Source: a bacterium (lineage in GTDB: Bacteria; UBA8248). Taken from it: a stretch of 10,077 bases of DNA. The notes under the pieces are model-generated. The model saw nothing but the letters and a program-made list of their open reading frames with translations. It was not told where the DNA came from and searched no databases. Positions 1 through 6,060 of this stretch are shown here, piece by piece; the first letter of the stretch is position 1, and each line of letters starts with the position of its first letter. Location: assembly GCA_027622355.1 (NCBI GenBank), contig JAQBZT010000083.1, forward strand, positions 1 to 10,077, in the 5' to 3' direction. Made by a program: the position numbers and the translations under genes.

Positions 1-75
1 CTCGTAACTACGGGGGATCTCGGCTGGGGGGGGGCTCCGCGCTCCGCTTTCCACCTTCGGAAGAGGAAAAGGCCA

Positions 76-1446
76 GTGAACCGGCCCCGATTGGCGATCT
101 ACAGCCTGGGTTGCAAGCTCAACCAGGCCGAGGGCGAGGCGATGCTCCACAGCTGCGCCCTCGCCGGCTACGAGGTGGTCCCCTTCGAGGCGGAAGCCGA
201 CGTCTATGTCGTGAATACCTGCACGGTGACGCACGAGGCCGACCGGGAGGGGCGGCGCCTCGCCCGAAAGGCCCGCCGGCAGGGCCCGCGGGGGGCGAAA
301 ATCATCCTCGCAGGGTGCGCAGCGCAGGCCAATGCGGCGGAGATGCGGATTCCCGAGGCGGACCTCCTCCTGGGGAACGCCGAGAAGCTCCGTCTTTCCC
401 TTGAGCTGGAAAAACCCATCCAGAATGAAGGCAGCCTGCCCGAGCTCCGCATTTCTCCTATCGAAGAGCACCTGAATATCGAGACGGTGACGCTGCCGCA
501 GTTCGGGGGAAGGACGCGCGCCTACCTGAAGGTTCAAGATGGCTGCGATTTTTCCTGCACGTTTTGCGCCTCGACCATCGCCCGCGGCGTGAGCCGATCC
601 CTCCCGCCAGAGGACTGCGCACATCAGGCCCGGCAGCTGGCCGAGGGAGGCCGCCTCGAGATCGTTTTGACCGGGGTGCACCTGGGCGCCTATGGCCGCG
701 ATCTCGCGCCGCGTTCGACGCTGAGCCGTTTGTTGAAGCGCCTCCTGGAGACAGCGGGGCTTCGCCGCCTCCGGCTTTCCTCGGTGGAGCCCGGCGAGAT
801 CACGCGCGAGCTCGTACGCATCTGCTCCGCGAACGCTTTCCACGAGAGGGCGGCCCGCTCACCCTATGTCTGCCGCCACTTCCACGTTCCCGTGCAAAGC
901 GGCGATGACGGGGTACTCGAAGCGATGGGCCGCAACTATAGCGCGGCGTTCTGCGCAGGGCGTTTCGCGGAACTGGCGGAGCAGATCCCGGGCGTTTGCC
1001 TGGGGGGAGACTTTATTGCCGGATTCCCGGGGGAGAGCCCCGAGGCGTTTGCGAAAACGCTGGAGTGGGTGCGGGAGTCGCCCCTGGCCTATCTCCATGT
1101 GTTTCCCTATTCGCCCCGGCCGGGAACCGCGGCGGCGGAGATGGGCGATACCGTCCCGCCCGCCGAGATTCGCGAAAGGGTCAAAAAGCTGCAAGACCTC
1201 GGAAGGCGGAAATGGGCCGCATTCGTCGCGCGGCAGGAGGGGAGGGAGACGGAGGTGCTCTTCGAGGGCCGCCGGGTAGAGGGTGTGCTTTCGGGTCTGG
1301 CGGATAACTACGTTCGCGTTTTTCTGAAAGGACCGGAAGAATTCATCGGGCAGGCAATGCCGGTCCGCTTGTCCTCCATTCGGGGGAAGATGACGGGGGC
1401 GGTGGCCTCGCGCTCCGATGGATTTTGGGGGACTTTACTGGGATGA
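76..1446 (+). CDS. mtaB: tRNA (N6-threonylcarbamoyladenosine(37)-C2)-methylthiotransferase MtaB
   Basis: A cytosolic radical-SAM enzyme that adds a methylthio group to t6A at position 37 of tRNAs reading ANN codons, giving ms2t6A. The 456-residue protein has the three-part methylthiotransferase layout. The N-terminal UPF0004 domain carries three cluster cysteines (C13 in SLGCKLNQ, C49 in VVNTCTV, C81 in LAGCAAQ). The radical-SAM core has C157-x3-C161-x2-C164 (DGCDFSCTFC), then the family motif HVPVQSGDDGVLEAMGRNY near 270-288 and DFIAGFPGE near 312-320. A TRAM-like tail follows from about 380. The LGCKLNQ-type start and the length favour MtaB over MiaB or RimO. The start is GTG, with GAGG nine bases upstream; no other start codon lies in frame between it and the window edge. 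Its stop overlaps the next gene as ATGA, so the two are probably co-translated. Confidence 0.93.
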   Translation: MNRPRLAIYSLGCKLNQAEGEAMLHSCALAGYEVVPFEAEADVYVVNTCTVTHEADREGRRLARKARRQGPRGAKIILAGCAAQANAAEMRIPEADLLLGNAEKLRLSLELEKPIQNEGSLPELRISPIEEHLNIETVTLPQFGGRTRAYLKVQDGCDFSCTFCASTIARGVSRSLPPEDCAHQARQLAEGGRLEIVLTGVHLGAYGRDLAPRSTLSRLLKRLLETAGLRRLRLSSVEPGEITRELVRICSANAFHERAARSPYVCRHFHVPVQSGDDGVLEAMGRNYSAAFCAGRFAELAEQIPGVCLGGDFIAGFPGESPEAFAKTLEWVRESPLAYLHVFPYSPRPGTAAAEMGDTVPPAEIRERVKKLQDLGRRKWAAFVARQEGRETEVLFEGRRVEGVLSGLADNYVRVFLKGPEEFIGQAMPVRLSSIRGKMTGAVASRSDGFWGTLLG

Positions 1447-2342
1447 GCGATTCGCAGTCGCGGCCCGATCCCTTTGATGAGGGCGGGGCAGAGATCGAGG
1501 GAGATCAGGGGAATCGCCCGGCGATCACTCTCTTGACGGATTTCGGCCAGGACGAGCACTACGTCGCCGTCATGAAGGGGGTGATCCTGAGCGTCAACTC
1601 CCAGGTGCAGATCGTGGACCTGAGCCACAGAACTCGACCGTTCGATGTCGTGGGCGGTGCCATGATCCTGGGGAGTGCCTACCATTATTTTCCGAAGGGG
1701 ACGATCCACGTGGCAGTTGTCGATCCGGGCGTGGGCAGCGACCGGCGGGGAATTTTGGTGGCCACGGAGAATTACTTTTTCGTGGGACCCGACAATGGAA
1801 TTTTTTCCTATGTCTACGATGACCCCTCCTATCTGTGGACCCGCGATCTCGACACGGTCGAGTATTTCCTCACAAAGGTCAGTTCGACGTTCCACGGCAG
1901 GGACATCTTTGCCCCCGTTGCCGCTTATCTGTCCCTGGGGGAGGACCCGGAGAATTTCGGGCCGCTCGTCCAGAATCCGATCCGCCTCCACTGGACGCGG
2001 CCGCGGGTGGACTCGAAGGGGGTCATCCACGGTGAGGTGGCGTATGTGGACCAATTTGGTAATCTGATAACGAATATCGACACCACCGCCTTTTGGGAAG
2101 GGGCCGGCAACGCCGGTAACTACGAGGACAACCTCTTGCCGATTGTGGAGGTCGGCGGTGCGGTCATCGAGGGCTTAAGCGAGTTTTATCAATCGGCTGA
2201 AAATGATAACCTGGGAGCTCACTTTAACAGTTGGTCGCACCTTGAAGTGTTCGTTCCCCGCGGGAGCGCAACGGAAAAACTGAAAGTTGGCCGGGGGGAG
2301 AGCGTGCGCGTCCGATTTGAAATCAATATAAAAGACAGATGA
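1443..2342 (+). CDS. SAM hydroxide adenosyltransferase (DUF62 / SAM hydrolase family)
   Basis: Predicted to split S-adenosylmethionine with water-derived hydroxide into adenosine and methionine; the family also includes the SAM-dependent chlorinase and fluorinase. Visible motifs are ITLLTDFGQDEHYVAVMKG (28-46), VVDPGVGSDRRG (92-103), VGPDNGIFS (114-122), STFHGRDIFAPVAA (148-161) and YVDQFGNLITNI (201-212). The catalytic Asp-Arg-His triad of the hydrolase members maps to D94, R101 and H151, which argues for hydrolase rather than halogenase chemistry. The C-terminal domain (about 190-299) is typical. ATG at 1443, overlapping the mtaB stop, is preferred to a TTG six codons upstream because GGGGGA lies ten bases before it. 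An acidic 25-residue N-terminal extension precedes the conserved core. With 299 residues it is slightly longer than usual. Confidence 0.92.
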   Translation: MSDSQSRPDPFDEGGAEIEGDQGNRPAITLLTDFGQDEHYVAVMKGVILSVNSQVQIVDLSHRTRPFDVVGGAMILGSAYHYFPKGTIHVAVVDPGVGSDRRGILVATENYFFVGPDNGIFSYVYDDPSYLWTRDLDTVEYFLTKVSSTFHGRDIFAPVAAYLSLGEDPENFGPLVQNPIRLHWTRPRVDSKGVIHGEVAYVDQFGNLITNIDTTAFWEGAGNAGNYEDNLLPIVEVGGAVIEGLSEFYQSAENDNLGAHFNSWSHLEVFVPRGSATEKLKVGRGESVRVRFEINIKDR

Positions 2343-2356
2343 CAAAGACCCATGAT

Positions 2357-2388
2357 CGGCGCGCACTTTCCGTGCGCCGGCCTTGTTT
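2357..2388 (+). terminator. Possible weak terminator or attenuator hairpin
   Basis: CGGCGC (2357-2362) pairs with GCGCCG (2374-2379). AC/GT extends the stem after a two-base bulge around a TTTCC loop, and GCCTTGTTT follows. The T-run is poor, so read-through into the next gene is likely. It sits in the 69-base gap between the SAM hydrolase and the selenoprotein gene and may set their relative expression. Confidence 0.3.
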
Positions 2389-2398
2389 CCATGTCGCC

Positions 2399-2405
2399 AA
2401 AGGAG
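2399..2405 (+). promoter_or_regulatory. Ribosome binding site fixing the selenoprotein start
   Basis: AAAGGAG ends six bases before ATG 2412. It is one of the best Shine-Dalgarno sites in the window. It places the start upstream of the in-frame TGA at 2457, whereas the alternative GTG at 2481 has no such site. Confidence 0.85.
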
Positions 2406-2411
2406 AGCCGG

Positions 2412-3065
2412 ATGAGCAACGAACCCGTAAAGTTTACGGTGTACAGCGATTTCCTGTGACCCTGGTGTTTCAATTCGGCCGTGCGCCTGAAGAAGATTAA
2501 GGAAGAGTACGGGGACAAGGTGAACATCGAGTACCGCGTGTTTATGCTGCGGCCGGAGCCCGACCCCAACGCAGTGTTCAACGAGTACCGGAAGACCGGC
2601 TGGGCGAATGCGGGCTCCCAGCCCGAATCGGGCGATTTTCACAGCTGGGAGTCCGAGGAGAATTTTCCCAACTGGTCGCTTCCATCGGCCGAGGCGGGCC
2701 TTGCCGCCAGGGCCCAGGGACCCGAGGCGTGGGAGCGCTTTCACGAAAATATGTTTTCGGCGTTTTTCACCGAAAACCGGAATATTACCGACAAGGAAGT
2801 TTTGTGCGAGATGGCGGAAAGGTCGGGGCTTGACATGCTCCGCTTCCGCGACGATCTCGAAAGCGGCGTCCACCGCGAGCAGGCGTATCGCGAGTACATG
2901 GATGCGGTACAGAAGGGAGTTTCCGGCATCCCCTCAGTGCTCGTCAACGACGAAGCTCTTTTGGTCGGCGCCGTCGGGCGGGAGCAGTACAAATACGTGA
3001 TCGACAGTATCCTGGAGACGGGGGATTTGCCGAAACCCCGCGCAGGCGGACTGCCGCAGGCGTAG
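2412..3065 (+). CDS. DsbA/FrnE-like thiol-disulfide oxidoreductase, predicted selenoprotein (UPWC active site, TGA = Sec)
   Basis: A thioredoxin-fold oxidoreductase of the DsbA/FrnE/HCCA-isomerase superfamily (PF01323 type), 217 residues including a predicted selenocysteine. Reading from ATG 2412 gives a normal N-terminal beta strand (VKFTVYSDFL), then TGA at codon 16 followed by P-W-C. The motif is therefore U16-P17-W18-C19 where relatives have CPWC. The frame stays open for another 201 codons. A helical insert covers about 50-150, and the cis-proline motif GVSGIPSVLVN has its proline at residue 174. No signal peptide is seen, as expected for cytosolic FrnE-like members. TGA is followed by C, a weak termination context, and a SECIS-like hairpin follows. 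A start at GTG 2481 would delete the active site and lacks a ribosome binding site. A nonsense mutation or sequencing error remains possible, but its exact placement on the redox cysteine makes this unlikely. Confidence 0.86.
2457..2492 (+). promoter_or_regulatory. Candidate bacterial SECIS element with the Sec UGA
   Basis: Downstream of the UGA, UUCA (2469-2472) pairs with UGAA (2488-2491). A four-base AUUC bulge on the 5' side follows, then GGC (2477-2479) pairs with GCC (2485-2487), closing a CGUGC loop (2480-2484). The loop begins 20 nt after the UGA and has G as its second base, within the usual limits for bacterial SelB-binding SECIS hairpins. The upper stem is short at three pairs. No folding energy was computed. 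Confidence 0.55.
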
Positions 3066-3077
3066 CCGCGCGCCCAG

Positions 3078-3095
3078 AGAAGGACACTTCCCCTG
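3078..3095 (+). promoter_or_regulatory. Ribosome binding site and possible CTG start for the P1 peptidase
   Basis: AGAAGGA (3078-3084) lies eight bases before CTG 3093. The frame is open from there into the peptidase and encodes L-D-L-T-E-L-T-G-C-V-T-D before the first conventional start. No ATG, GTG or TTG exists in this frame between the previous stop (3063) and 3129. GTG 3129 itself is preceded by GTTACGGAT, which is not a convincing site. Confidence 0.45.
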
Positions 3096-3128
3096 GATCT
3101 GACAGAACTCACCGGATGCGTTACGGAT

Positions 3129-4076
3129 GTGCCCGGTTTTCGGCTGGGCCATGCGGCGGATTTGCGCGCCCGGACGGGCGTGAGCGTGCTGGTCTGCCCG
3201 CCGGATACGGTCGGCGCCTGCGAGCTGCGGGGAACGGCGACGGCGACGCGGGGCATTGACTCGCTCCGCCCCGAGCACTTGGTCGGCCATGTTGATGCGC
3301 TGGTTTTCACGGGCGGGAGCGCCTTCGGCCTCGCATCGGTGGATGGGGTGATGGAGGTCCTCGAGGCAGCGGGCCGGGGGTTTCCGGCCGGCGGATTTAT
3401 CGTTCCCACCGTGGCGGGCGCAGTGATTTTCGACTTGGGCGTTGGCGAGGGGAGCGTCCGGCCCGGACCCGGGATGGGGCGCCGGGCGGCGGAGTGCGCT
3501 TCCTCCGGGGAAGGGCCCCAGGGCAGTGTCGGTGCGGGGACAGGGGCGACAGTGGGCAAGCTGCTGGGCAGGGGGCGAGCGATGAAAGGCGGTCTCGGAA
3601 CGGCGAGTGTGACGGTGCCCGGCGGAGGGATCGTGGGTGCTCTGGCCGTCGTCAACGCCTTCGGGGGGGTGCACAACCCCGATACGGGCGAGCTCCTGGC
3701 CGGCCCCCGGGGGGAGGCGGGTCAGGAGCTTGTTGACACGGCTTGGCATCTGCGCACGCGCGGTCGCCCGTTTCAGGGTTTTTCCGGTTCGGGCGAGAAC
3801 ACCACACTTGTGGCGGTGGCGACGGATGTGGGGCTTTCCAAGGTGCAATGCCACAAGCTTGCACAGTTCGGCGCAAATGGCCTGATCCGGACCGTCCGGC
3901 CTTCCTACACTTCCGTGGATGGCGATGTGGTTTTCGCCGTCTCGTGCGGATCGAAAGGGGCCGACCTGGATGTCGTCGGCGCGGCCGCGGAAACGGCCGT
4001 GGGAAGAGCCATCTGCCGCGCCGTTGTGGAGGCGGAGGGAGCCGAGGGCATCCCGGCGTGGCGCGATTTGCAATAA
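3129..4076 (+). CDS. P1-family (DmpA/NylC-like) self-processing aminopeptidase
   Basis: An N-terminal-nucleophile hydrolase of the P1 family, whose members (DmpA, BapA, NylC) cleave themselves into two chains and act as aminopeptidases, beta-peptidases or amide hydrolases. Recognisable blocks are GGSAFGLASVDGVMEVLEA (62-80), IVPTVAGAVIFDL (91-103), GGGIVGALAVVNAFG (165-179), GENTTLVAVATDVGLSK (222-238) and SVDGDVVFAV (262-271). By analogy with NylC, cleavage is expected between N224 and T225, making T225 the nucleophile. The substrate cannot be inferred. GTG 3129 is the first conventional start, but the family N-terminus normally includes the residues just before it (here T-D before VPGF), and these are encoded in frame upstream. 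A CTG at 3093, eight bases after AGAAGGA, is therefore a serious alternative start. It lies close behind the selenoprotein gene and is probably in the same transcript. Confidence 0.9.
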   Translation: MPGFRLGHAADLRARTGVSVLVCPPDTVGACELRGTATATRGIDSLRPEHLVGHVDALVFTGGSAFGLASVDGVMEVLEAAGRGFPAGGFIVPTVAGAVIFDLGVGEGSVRPGPGMGRRAAECASSGEGPQGSVGAGTGATVGKLLGRGRAMKGGLGTASVTVPGGGIVGALAVVNAFGGVHNPDTGELLAGPRGEAGQELVDTAWHLRTRGRPFQGFSGSGENTTLVAVATDVGLSKVQCHKLAQFGANGLIRTVRPSYTSVDGDVVFAVSCGSKGADLDVVGAAAETAVGRAICRAVVEAEGAEGIPAWRDLQ

Positions 4077-4139
4077 CTTCTCATATCCCTGCGGAGGCGG
4101 GAGGAGCGGAAGGCTCGATCTCGCCTTGGAAATTAGAAT

Positions 4140-4168
4140 TTGCCATACATTCTCTGAAATGAGATAAT
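4140..4168 (+). promoter_or_regulatory. Sigma70-type promoter for the ABC operon
   Basis: TTGCCA (4140-4145) and GATAAT (4163-4168) each match the consensus at five of six positions and are separated by an ideal 17 bases. Transcription would start near 4175, leaving a leader of about 195 nt before ATG 4371. No start site has been mapped, and AT-rich DNA throws up chance matches. Confidence 0.5.
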
Positions 4169-4224
4169 CTGCTTAAATTCAGACGCTTTTCGCCATATGT
4201 TTCTGTTTTGACTTTGATTATGCT

Positions 4225-4298
4225 GTAGAATTGCAGCCGCGGAGATGCCATTCGGAGATATAGTTTTAACTCTGAACCATTCTGCGTGCTGCTTCTGT
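4225..4298 (+). ncRNA. Structured leader RNA: long bulged hairpin upstream of the ABC operon
   Basis: Successive stems can be traced by hand. 4225-4230 pairs with 4293-4298 (two G-U). After a UU bulge, GCAGC 4233-4237 pairs with GCUGC 4288-4292. U4287 is bulged. 4238-4244 pairs with 4280-4286 (two G-U). A4245 is bulged, then UG 4246-4247 pairs with CA 4278-4279. An internal loop CCA/C follows, and UUCGGAG 4251-4257 pairs with CUCUGAA 4270-4276 (one G-U) under a 12-nt loop. That is about 27 pairs in 74 nt. The five wobble pairs would be A-C mismatches in the opposite strand, so the structure fits an RNA read in the operon direction. I do not recognise a known riboswitch class, and no long U-run follows, so it is not a simple terminator. 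Its role is unknown. Confidence 0.5.
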
Positions 4299-4370
4299 TT
4301 GCCGCCCAGATTATCCGTTTTTCCTCATTCAGCAAGGAGTTGACCCATCGAAAGTGGTGAAGAGAGCAAC

Positions 4371-5183
4371 ATGAATCAGGAAGTGGCTTTTTCGGCCAGA
4401 GGCCTCCATAAATTCTATGGGGATGTCCATGTCCTCTCAGATATTCACCTGGAGGTGAAGCAGAGCGAAATCTTGACCATCCTGGGGCCCAGCGGCTGCG
4501 GAAAGACGACCTTGCTCCGCATCGCGAATGGATTGATCGCATGTGAGCAGGGAGAGGTGTTTTACCGCTCGGAGCGCGTCACGGGACCCCGGCCGGAAAT
4601 GACCATGGTGTTTCAACATTTCGGTCTCTTCCCGTGGAAAAAGCTTCACCAGAATATCGCATACGGGCTCAAGCTCCAGGGAGTGCCGTCGAAAGAGCTT
4701 GAAGAAGCGGTTGCGCACTATACGAACCTGGTCGGCCTGAATGGTTTTGAGGATCATTATCCCTCCCAACTCTCCGGAGGGATGCAGCAGCGTGCCGGCC
4801 TGGCGCGCGCACTGGCCGCCAAGCCGCAGGTGCTTTTGCTCGACGAGCCCTTTGGCGCACTGGATGCCCTGACGCGGGAGCAGTTGCAGGAAGAGCTGCT
4901 CCGGATCAACGAGGTCGAGCCGAAGACCATGTTGTTTATCACGCACAGCATTGACGAGGCTCTCTTGCTGGGCGATCGGGTGGTGCTCATGACTCCGCGG
5001 CCGGGGAAGGTTCGCTTCGAGGTGGAAACGCAATTTGGCCGGGACCGGGACATCGAGGCCATCCGGGGCAGTGCGAGATTTCTGGCATTGCGGCATCACT
5101 TGTGGGAACTTCTTCGCAATCCCAGCGATGAGCCCGGCGAACTGCATGAAATTCCTGTCTACGCAGAGGAGAGAGCAAAGTGA
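4371..5183 (+). CDS. ABC transporter ATP-binding protein (NitT/TauT/SsuB type)
   Basis: The cytoplasmic ATPase of an importer, 270 residues. It has all nucleotide-binding motifs: Walker A GPSGCGKTT (39-47), Q-loop glutamine Q82 in VFQHFGLFPWKK, signature LSGGMQQR (134-141), Walker B VLLLDEP (154-160), D-loop GALD (162-165) and switch H192 in ITHSIDEA. The FGLFPWKKLHQNI segment after the Q-loop is typical of the nitrate/sulfonate/taurine subfamily. The start is ATG 4371 with a modest GAAGAGAG site 4-5 bases upstream. It is the first gene of a three-gene importer operon, and its stop overlaps the permease start as GTGA. The substrate cannot be told from the ATPase. Confidence 0.95.
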   Translation: MNQEVAFSARGLHKFYGDVHVLSDIHLEVKQSEILTILGPSGCGKTTLLRIANGLIACEQGEVFYRSERVTGPRPEMTMVFQHFGLFPWKKLHQNIAYGLKLQGVPSKELEEAVAHYTNLVGLNGFEDHYPSQLSGGMQQRAGLARALAAKPQVLLLDEPFGALDALTREQLQEELLRINEVEPKTMLFITHSIDEALLLGDRVVLMTPRPGKVRFEVETQFGRDRDIEAIRGSARFLALRHHLWELLRNPSDEPGELHEIPVYAEERAK

Positions 5184-6010
5184 CGACAGAAGCCATGAGC
5201 GGCGGAAATGTCAGTGCTGGAAACGAAATTTCTTCTCTGGCCTGGGTCACCGCCCCCCAGTTCTATATGCGTTTTCTGTCGCTTGTCCTGGTGATCGGCG
5301 GCTGGGAGGCGCTGGGGCTGGCGGGACAGATATCGCCCTCGACCTTCAGCTACCCGAGCGCCATCGTCGTTGCTTTCTTCGAACTCCTTATCAGCGGCGA
5401 GATGATGGCCGCGGCCTATGGAAGCTCCCAGATTCTCTTTGTCGGGCTCGCGGTGGCCATCCCGGGCGGCATCATCATCGGCATGTTGATGGGGAGGTCG
5501 CAAACCTTTGAATATCTTGTGGATACCTATGTCTACGCGCTTTATGCCACCCCCGTCGTGGCGCTTGCGTTTCCCATCGCGATGGTCCTGGGCGTGGATT
5601 TTTTGGGTAAAACGACGATTGTCATATTTTTTGCTATCATGCCGGTCATCATCAATGTCTTTCATGGGGTCCGGAACATCGACCAATCCTTGCTGGAGGT
5701 GACCCGGTCGTTCTGCTCCACCGAAAGCCAGAGATGGCGGGATTTGATCTTCCCCTCGGTGGTGCCCTACCTGGTGGCCGGATTGGGCCTCGCGTTCGGG
5801 CGTGCCCTGGTGGGGATGGTAGTCGCCGAGTTTTTGATGAGCATTTCGGGTCTCGGTGCCTTGAGCCAGGACTATGTCGGCGACCTGGATCTTGCCAAGG
5901 GGTTGGCGCCGGTTGTTCTGTTGATGATTGCGGGGATTGTGTTGACGAAGCTGGTGGCGGTTTTCGACAAGAAATTCGCTTCCTGGCGGGTACGCAGTGA
6001 ATCGGACTGA
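5180..6010 (+). CDS. ABC transporter permease (NitT/TauT/SsuC type)
   Basis: An inner-membrane subunit of the binding-protein-dependent transport family (BPD_transp_1), 276 residues. About six hydrophobic spans are visible, near 31-50, 85-105, 118-138, 145-163, 196-218 and 243-262. The EAA-type coupling loop lies around 175-205 (SQRWRDLIFPSVVPYLVAGL), followed by RALVGMVVAEFL, a typical SsuC/TauC signature. A polar tail of about 25 residues at the N-terminus is cytoplasmic. It starts at GTG 5180, overlapping the ATPase stop by four bases, so the two are translationally coupled. A 50-base gap separates it from the binding-protein gene. It would form a homodimeric channel with the ATPase. Confidence 0.94.
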   Translation: MTTEAMSGGNVSAGNEISSLAWVTAPQFYMRFLSLVLVIGGWEALGLAGQISPSTFSYPSAIVVAFFELLISGEMMAAAYGSSQILFVGLAVAIPGGIIIGMLMGRSQTFEYLVDTYVYALYATPVVALAFPIAMVLGVDFLGKTTIVIFFAIMPVIINVFHGVRNIDQSLLEVTRSFCSTESQRWRDLIFPSVVPYLVAGLGLAFGRALVGMVVAEFLMSISGLGALSQDYVGDLDLAKGLAPVVLLMIAGIVLTKLVAVFDKKFASWRVRSESD

Positions 6011-6060
6011 GTTTTAATTGTGCGGAAAATCGCATCGGCTCTATTGAGGAGATGAAAACG

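Larger units (their letters stand above)
4077..4370 (+). other. Intergenic region and 5' leader of the ABC transporter operon
   Basis: This 294-base gap is AT-richer than its surroundings and has no convincing coding frame. It holds a sigma70-type promoter (4140-4168), a structured leader segment (4225-4298) and an AAGGAG at 4334-4339 with no usable start nearby. I see no terminator for the upstream peptidase gene. Confidence 0.7.

Noticed and set aside
3..404. Open frame entering from the left edge and overlapping mtaB by over 300 bases
   Set aside because: The overlap is implausible and the codon pattern is that of a shifted mtaB frame. The first 75 bases are too short to say which gene ends there; a TAA at 5-7 could be an upstream stop.
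2481..3065. A shorter gene starting at GTG 2481
   Set aside because: It lacks a ribosome binding site and would cut off the first strand and the UPWC active site; the ATG at 2412 with read-through of TGA explains the sequence better.
2934..4073. Long open frame on the minus strand (379 codons) opposite the P1 peptidase
   Set aside because: Its translation has no recognisable domain and it lies opposite a gene with clear family motifs; long antisense frames are common in GC-rich DNA.
4208..4231. TTGACT ... TAGAAT as a second promoter
   Set aside because: The spacer is only 12 bases, and the boxes fall within or beside the proposed leader hairpin.
6052..6060. Binding-protein start at ATG 6052
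   Set aside because: GAGGAG ends directly against this ATG, leaving no spacing; ATG 6061 has a nine-base spacer and gives a good signal peptide.
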